From Durusdinium trenchii (taxonomy: Eukaryota; Sar; Dinophyceae; Suessiales; Symbiodiniaceae): a stretch of DNA of 64,000 nucleotides. Each line of letters opens with the position of its first letter. Position 1 is the stretch's first letter. Location: positions 218,477-282,476 of the forward strand of contig CAXAMN010003947.1 of NCBI GenBank assembly GCA_963970005.1. Reading direction: 5' to 3'. This document shows, piece after piece, positions 58,913 through 64,000 of this stretch. Below the pieces are notes generated by a model that was given only the letters and a program-made list of their open reading frames with translations, searched no databases and had not been told where the DNA came from. Both the position numbers and the translations under genes were made by a program.

Positions 58913-59428
58913 CTACCATGGCCCCCCCGGTAGCTCAGCCGACGGAGACATTCCTTCACCCGTCCCCACTGGCGACCCGACCCGACCGCGAGCACGGTCC
59001 GGTCCATCAGGCCCGACCGTCCACCGGCCACCGTCCGGCGCTCTGCCGGCGTCACAGGGATTCCGGTCGGCCAAGCTGGCTGGGCCAGTTGGATTGCCTT
59101 TTGCGCCACCGTTTTTCCTCTCAAAAGTCCTTAAAGTCGCAATCGCCCGGTACTTATGTGGCGACAGTTGGTTGAAGATCAGGAAGTATTGCAAGGACAC
59201 CGCTTGAAAAGCATGTTGAAGCCAATCAGTAATCATTTCACAGGCATTCTTTCTACATGTTTCTACGGAAATGGTTTCTTCTCCATCGCCCTTTAAAGCC
59301 TTAAGAATCTGGGCCGAAAAGAATTTGAGGGGATGTGGATTGTGGATTCGTAGGACACAAAGAAGGATGGAAACCATATGAAACTGGTCGCCACAGAGCA
59401 GCATATGGTCGCCGCTTGTCTTAGACAT
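58913..59428 (-). CDS. open frame of 171 residues, unrecognised
   Basis: The minus frame begins MSKTSGDHMLLCGDQFHMVS, continues ILLCVLRIHNPHPLKFFSAQ, ISVETCRKNACEMITDWLQH and FLIFNQLSPHKYRAIATLRT, then turns Gly/Pro/Arg-rich after about residue 110. The first two thirds read like real protein; the rest may be intron or flank read through. No family is recognised. Confidence 0.3.
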   Translation of the reverse strand: MSKTSGDHMLLCGDQFHMVSILLCVLRIHNPHPLKFFSAQILKALKGDGEETISVETCRKNACEMITDWLQHAFQAVSLQYFLIFNQLSPHKYRAIATLRTFERKNGGAKGNPTGPASLADRNPCDAGRAPDGGRWTVGPDGPDRARGRVGSPVGTGEGMSPSAELPGGPW

Positions 59429-60441
59429 AAAAGAAACTCACCTCTGGCATCCGTGGCGCAAATCTGGAAATCCCCCGCCACGAATTTCCTTTGTACAGAG
59501 TGGTGCTGGGCCGCCCCAAAAAGATCACATGTGCCTATGCAGTGACCCTGCAGAATGGATTCGATAGGAAACTGAATGGAAGTCCTATGCAGGGACCCAG
59601 CCACATCCTCATCCTTCCACACTCTTTCGGGTCAGCTGCCTCACCTGCCAGAGACCACGTTTTTGCGTTTCGTGCGTGTTTTTTTCTTTTTCGTGTGGCA
59701 ACTAGCGCGGCACTCCTGTGAAGCTGCTGCTTCACAGGTGGAGAGCGCACAGATCGGAGGCTGATGTACTTGGTGAGGTTTCTATAGTCCAAAAGGGAAG
59801 ACACGTCTAGGAAAGACAAGGGATGGTCATGTACACCCAAGCTCTTTCAACTCAAAAAAGGGTGCAGTCCGCTTTTGGACATGCTACAAATTAATTGCTT
59901 GGAGTGGGTTCCAGAACGCCTTTTCTTGCTGATGCTCAGAATCATAATCGTTCTCTCTGAGCACAGGCCCTAACCCACAGTCAATCTCGACAGAGATGGT
60001 CATTATTCATTCAACTGAAATCTTGAAAATCCCTGCCACAATCAAACAACAAAGATCAAGAGAGTTCCTGTGACTTCGCATGTGTTTGACCTGCACTTCT
60101 TTTCGCTTGTTCACAACATCGAATGAATGTTGTTTGGATTGGAACCATCGTGCACTGCAGTCACATCAATGGCTGATGTCAAGCGAGTCCATACCTGATG
60201 TTTTCACTACTTTGGGCTGAAGGTGGACGAGAAGAAATTTGGACCCACAGAAATGCCGCTTCCAAGACTTGTTGCAATAGAAGTTCAACCGTTTGAGGTT
60301 CATGCCTTCTGAACAAATATGCGAAAACAGCTTCTTGAGAAGGCAAACGAAACACTTTGAGGCGTTGCAAACGCCACAAACTCCTGTTGAACGTCCTGAA
60401 AATGAAGACTGCTGGACAAATACCCCATCCAGCCCATTTAC
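59429..60441. other. no firm gene; possible 3' part of the E2 gene
   Basis: The C-terminal residues of the E2 gene should lie at the right end. After its last recognised exon the frame stays open to about 60166 with CGVCNASKCFVC, but this does not resemble an E2 tail. Confidence 0.3.
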
Positions 60442-62867
60442 CAGCTCTGAGGGCGCCTTCTTCTTCCAGCCCTCGTAGTCGTTCTTCATGTTGACCGCTG
60501 CATCGATGTTGGCTGGGGAATCCACATTTGGATCCACGAGCATCGACATCACCTGGGCGGACTTGCACTGACTGGCAGACGGGCAAACGGACGGAGCGTC
60601 CTCAGGAAAGCGCGCTGCGGCAAGATAAAGTCTGCTAAGCCCCAAAATATACCAAAATGTGTACAAAGCCAACATCTCGTGACACACCCTTGGCAAGTGG
60701 AAAAAGAATGTAGACCCAACCAGCCTGAAGCCAAAAGAAATTTTAACTTAGAAATCTCTCATGACAGCCAAAACCACTCAGCCCATCAATTCCTGCCAAC
60801 ACACAAAGTGGCCAATAGGATCTGGGGCGCCGCAGATCCGGCTTTGCAGTGCTATGCAGATGTATATGATGAGATATGATCTGACTGGGACGTGTGATTT
60901 CACCTGTAACCTTTTCAGCATCCCAAGCAACTGATGATAAACATCCACAACTGATCCGAAGTCCTGAAAAAGCTTCTCAAAAGCACGCACGCCCTAGAAC
61001 AGTAACAAGATGGAACCCACGAACCCGAATGCAAACACGATCGAAAAACTAATATGTCCAAAGGACACTCTTGTAGGACACTCTTGCGAACACTCTGTAG
61101 GACACTCTTGTGGGCCACTCTTGTAGGAAACTCTTGTGGGACACTCTTGTAGGACACTCTTGTGGGACACTCTTNNNNNNNNNNNNNNNNNNNNNNNNNN
61201 NNNNNNNNNNNNNNNNNNNNNNNNNNNNNNNNNNNNNNNNNNNNNNNNNNNNNNNNNNNNNNNNNNNNNNNNNNNNNNNNNNNNNNNNNNNNNNNNNNNN
61301 NNNNNNNNNNNNNNNNNNNNNNNNNNNNNNNNNNNNNNNNNNNNNNNNNNNNNNNNNNNNNNNNNNNNNNNNNNNNNNNNNNNNNNNNNNNNNNNNNNNN
61401 NNNNNNNNNNNNNNNNNNNNNNNNNNNNNNNNNNNNNNNNNNNNNNNNNNNNNNNNNNNNNNNNNNNNNNNNNNNNNNNNNNNNNNNNNNNNNNNNNNNN
61501 NNNNNNNNNNNNNNNNNNNNNNNNNNNNNNNNNNNNNNNNNNNNNNNNNNNNNNNNNNNNNNNNNNNNNNNNNNCAGAGGGTTGCGCGCGCATGGGACAA
61601 ATCGCACTCTCGCCTGCATTTGGTGCACTCGACACGCACGCTCCCTGCAGAGGGTTGCGCGTCAAGTCTCCAAAACGAGCGTTTCGTACGAGACTTCCTC
61701 AAAAACTCACACGTCAAAGTCTGCAAAACGAGCGTTTCGTACGAGACTTCCTCCAAAAGTCAAGCGGAAACACCCATCGGAGCACACACATCACGCAGCC
61801 CTGCCAAGCAGTTTCGCGATTCCAGCCCCTCCAAGCAACATCCGCTCACACGCCAATCCCAATGGGACAGCGACACTCACCTCTACCACAACTCACAACC
61901 TCACAATTCCCTGCGCCTGCCACGAATCTTTCCCCATCCACACGTCTAACGCGCACAAAGTACTGCGCCTGCCACGAAATGTCACCTCCCTCACACCTCG
62001 CAACCTCACGATTCCCTGCGCCTGCCACGAGAATTGCACTTCCACGCTTCAAAGCCCGCACGAAGTCCTGCGCCTGCCACGAAAAGTGACAATATCGTCG
62101 CATGTGAGCTTCAACAAAATTTGCACCACACCACACGTTTGGAATGATTTCGACCCATTCAGAGCACACTCCCATCCATCAAAATCGCCATTTCAGCTGA
62201 GACTTGTCACGAAAACAGAGCTTCGATGCCACACCCTGAAACGCAAATCCCAATGGCACGGCCACATCCAACACCCCAAAACACGACTCTCCAAACGCTA
62301 ATCCCAATGGAACTGCGCCGTAATCTGCGGATCTCACAAAACGCTGCGCCTGTGCAGCGAAGTGCATCACGTTTCTTGCGCGACATGTCCGTGTCACGCA
62401 AATCACAATGGAATAGCGGCGCAAACTGACACGTGACACATCCATGCAAAGTCACTTGCAAAAGCTTCCCCCAATGGCAGCAAATTTGAGACGCGACGAC
62501 GACGACAAACGACGAGAGACGACGACAGACGACGACAGACGACGACACGACGCAGGCCATGCAAACACATGTCCAACCCCCACACCCCCAACTATAAACG
62601 GGAACCCTTCGCTACGCATTCGGGAAAAAACACTCCAAAAAGAGTCAGCACGGCGTATTTCGTCTCTGACCAGTTCTTCACTCCCAAATTTCGCGACCTC
62701 CCCCGGAAGCTGAGCGTGGGTCGTCCTCCCTTCTTTCGTCTTTTGCATCGCGGCCAATCCTGTGCTACCCGGCACTGATGAGGATGCTATGAACGCCCAG
62801 GATCGGCCGCCAGCGCTCATCCGCGGTCTCCTGCGACGCGTCGACGGTGCACGAACGAGCGGAGACA

Positions 62868-62905
<38 letters not shown>

Positions 62906-63675
62906 TGCGGTGGCTAAACCCATCGGGTGGAGAGGAGGGGGAGGGAATCGCTGGCCACATCCTTCGAACCAGGAATGGACAGCTGGTCCCTTCGGTGTTC
63001 CTTCGGTTTTCCTTCGGCTTTGGTATGCATTTCTCGGACCCAAGACTTCGTGCACCATGCGTGGGGCGGGGCAACCGGACGTTGATGGACTCTCCTGGAC
63101 CGGTCCAGGACCGGTCGTACACGTTGATGGACCCGCGGGGTGGGGAAGGTGGGTGTTCCGTCCTGGTCATTGAAACGATCGGTGCCTGGAGGATGCAAGA
63201 TGGAGATGCAGACCTGGCACATCTCACTGCAAATGTGAAGTGGTTCAGTGGTGGAAGGGAAGATGTGCCAAACTCCCTTGGGCACATAGCACCGACCAGT
63301 GTTAGACCGCCATCTACTTGTGCACAAAAGCATGAAACAATGTGCACATGACACGAGCTGCTGTCTGAGGATCAGCTGGTCATACACAATCCACACATGC
63401 TTCCCAACTTGCAAGCTTAGGAGTTGTTCATGTACTGTAATCGTGTATCTGGCCAAGGAACAAACACAATCAGGAACTTCAACTGGGCCTCCAATACTGC
63501 CACCCGCAGCTGGGTCTTTAAAATGTCCATATGAATGATCCGATTTTTGTTGAACTTTCTGACCTCACAGCTGAGCAGCTCAGCTTCTCATTCTCCTTCT
63601 TTCCAGTGAACAACCATCGCCAGCACCACCCGGCCATCCGGGTAGATGTTGGGATGCCACATCTCGGTCTCGAAC
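60442..63675 (-). CDS. ubiquitin-conjugating enzyme E2, UBE2G1/UBC7-like (partial)
   Basis: Four exons join in phase. 63630-63675 encodes FETEMWHPNIYPDGR, with the HPN motif. 63163-63213 encodes VCISILHPPGTDRFNDQ, with the catalytic Cys. 62774-62830 encodes ETADERWRPILGVHSILIS. 60442-60552 encodes VMSMLVDPNVDSPANIDAAV then NMKNDYEGWKKKAPSEL. The acidic insertion between the active Cys and ERW, and the MLxDPNxDSPANxDAA helix, are features of the UBE2G1/UBC7 group, which works with ER-associated degradation E3 ligases. All acceptors are AG; the donors are GT, GA (after FNDQ), GC (after ILIS) and GT. The N-terminal half lies beyond the right edge and the C-terminal basic helix was not found. The last intron, 2.2 kb, holds satellites and a 400-base gap. 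Confidence 0.85.
60905..60990 (-). CDS. exon-like stretch inside the E2 intron
   Basis: The minus frame reads RAFEKLFQDFGSVVDVYHQL then LGMLKRLQ and ends at a GTGAAATC donor-like site. It would insert into the E2 between two residues that are contiguous in the family, so it is either an unused relic, an alternative exon or chance. Confidence 0.25.
61062..61174. repeat. 13-bp tandem repeat (GGACACTCTTGTA/G)
   Basis: About eight copies, with TA and TG endings often alternating, so the true period may be 26. It runs straight into the assembly gap, which probably exists because of it. Confidence 0.9.
61175..61574. other. assembly gap (400 N)
   Basis: Exactly 400 Ns, a likely placeholder length, between the 13-bp array and a different repeat field. 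Confidence 0.95.
61575..62430. repeat. repeat field with about 52-bp periodicity
   Basis: CTGCGCCTGCCACGA occurs at 61911, 61963, 62016 and 62068, spaced 52-53 bases. CAAAACGAGCGTTTCGTACGAGACTTCCTC occurs at 61671 and 61724, also 53 apart. CAGAGGGTTGCGCG occurs at 61575 and 61648, and AATCCCAATGG words recur to about 62410. The copies are diverged and mixed rather than a clean array. Confidence 0.75.
62490..62556. repeat. GACGAC-rich trinucleotide repeat
   Basis: Imperfect GAC/GACA repeats with interspersed AGAC. Confidence 0.85.
62858..62909. repeat. GGAGACCGC tandem next to an E2 exon
   Basis: About five copies of a nine-base unit. The E2 exon ending at 62830 begins, on its own strand, with the related word GAGACCGCGG; the array lies about 30 bases upstream of the acceptor and is built from the palindromic core CCGCGG. 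Confidence 0.8.
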
Positions 63676-64000
63676 CTCGCAGAATTGCGATGGCGGTCCC
63701 CAGACCAAGCGGGCGCGACAGAAAGACCCCTGGCCGACGCCCCAAACGCCATCCAGAATTTTGATTTGTACCAACAGAGGTTGAAGAACCCTAACATACG
63801 CTATAGACTGTCCCATGGGTACCCCAACCTTTTCAAACATCATCCAAATGACACTCGATCGGATACACTGGTGGCCTGTCTTTTTTTCGGGTCATCGGGT
63901 TTGAGTCTTCGCATGTTCCAATGCGGCGAGCGGACCGACCCTGGCATCCACCCCATGTTCCACATCATGTCATAAGATGTCTACATGACACAGGTCGAAA
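63676..64000. other. E2 intron or upstream sequence to the window edge
   Basis: The next E2 exon upstream (expected to carry an FPxxYPxxPP-type motif) was not seen, so it lies beyond 64000 or is too short to recognise. Confidence 0.4.

Noticed and set aside
58921..58990. GGTAGCTCAGCC, resembling the start of a tRNA gene
   Set aside because: No matching acceptor stem and no GGTTCGAATCC-type T-loop at the right distance.
61062..61174. Regular short repeats suggesting a CRISPR array
   Set aside because: Units are contiguous 13-mers without unique spacers, in a eukaryotic genome.
60915..62301. Several long open frames of 220-380 residues on both strands
   Set aside because: They run through the 400-N gap, which translates as X, and through tandem repeats; their length is an artefact.
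1..64000. Spliced-leader relics and rRNA or tRNA genes
   Set aside because: No segment matching the dinoflagellate spliced leader, ribosomal RNA or complete tRNA features was recognised by eye; a motif search could still find short relics.

Overview
This window looks like nuclear DNA of a dinoflagellate. The supported coding sequence comes in short exons scattered over kilobases. Splice donors are of mixed type: one ubiquitin-conjugating enzyme gene seems to use GT, GC and GA donors, all with AG acceptors. Nearly every supported exon lies on the minus strand, DUF4116-type repeats are present, and the rest is relic retroelements, short tandem repeats and homopolymers. None of the bacterial signs (operons, ribosome binding sites, long ORFs) is seen. 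I cannot name the genus. I saw no full spliced-leader relic, tRNA or rRNA, but could not search exhaustively.

Layout, left to right. 0.2-1.4 kb: two minus exon candidates. 2.7-6.1 kb: minus multi-exon gene with a BAR-like N-terminal half and three DLLD(L/F) clathrin-box-like motifs at the C-terminus. 8.4-9.2 kb: one of very few plus-strand coding stretches, a decayed repeat-type protein with an AT-rich tail. 9.6-15.3 kb: minus exons of one or more unrecognised, partly coiled-coil proteins, with a roughly 110-bp foldback element inside. 17.3-19.8 kb: scattered minus exon candidates. 19.9-21.6 kb: a 1.65-kb element with 28-bp terminal inverted repeats and an internal 111-117-bp tandem array. 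21.6-23.4 kb: minus DUF4116-repeat gene. 24-29.4 kb: degenerate repeats and minus exon candidates. 31-39.7 kb: long minus gene most like a CSC1/TMEM63 membrane channel, with a J-domain-like piece inside its span. 41.4-45.6 kb: minus exon candidates and a tandem array broken by a 10-base gap.

46.6-51.2 kb is a graveyard of reverse-transcribing elements: Copia-like fragments in both orientations and a gag-like reading frame. 51.7-55.1 kb holds the most interesting object, a decayed retroelement on the minus strand with a GIY-YIG-like domain upstream of a YVDD reverse transcriptase, bounded by about 140-bp direct repeats. This is the domain order of permuted Penelope-like elements. 57-59.4 kb: further minus exon candidates, one with a signal peptide. 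60.4-63.7 kb: a UBE2G1/UBC7-like ubiquitin-conjugating enzyme E2 gene on the minus strand; its N-terminus lies beyond the window, and one intron contains 13-bp and about 52-bp satellites and a 400-base gap.

The cellular genes (membrane bending, mechanosensitive-type channel, ubiquitin transfer) share no obvious pathway. What joins them is orientation: a long minus-strand run, as expected of dinoflagellate unidirectional gene clusters. Exon borders are read by eye; those given as approximate could be off by tens of bases.
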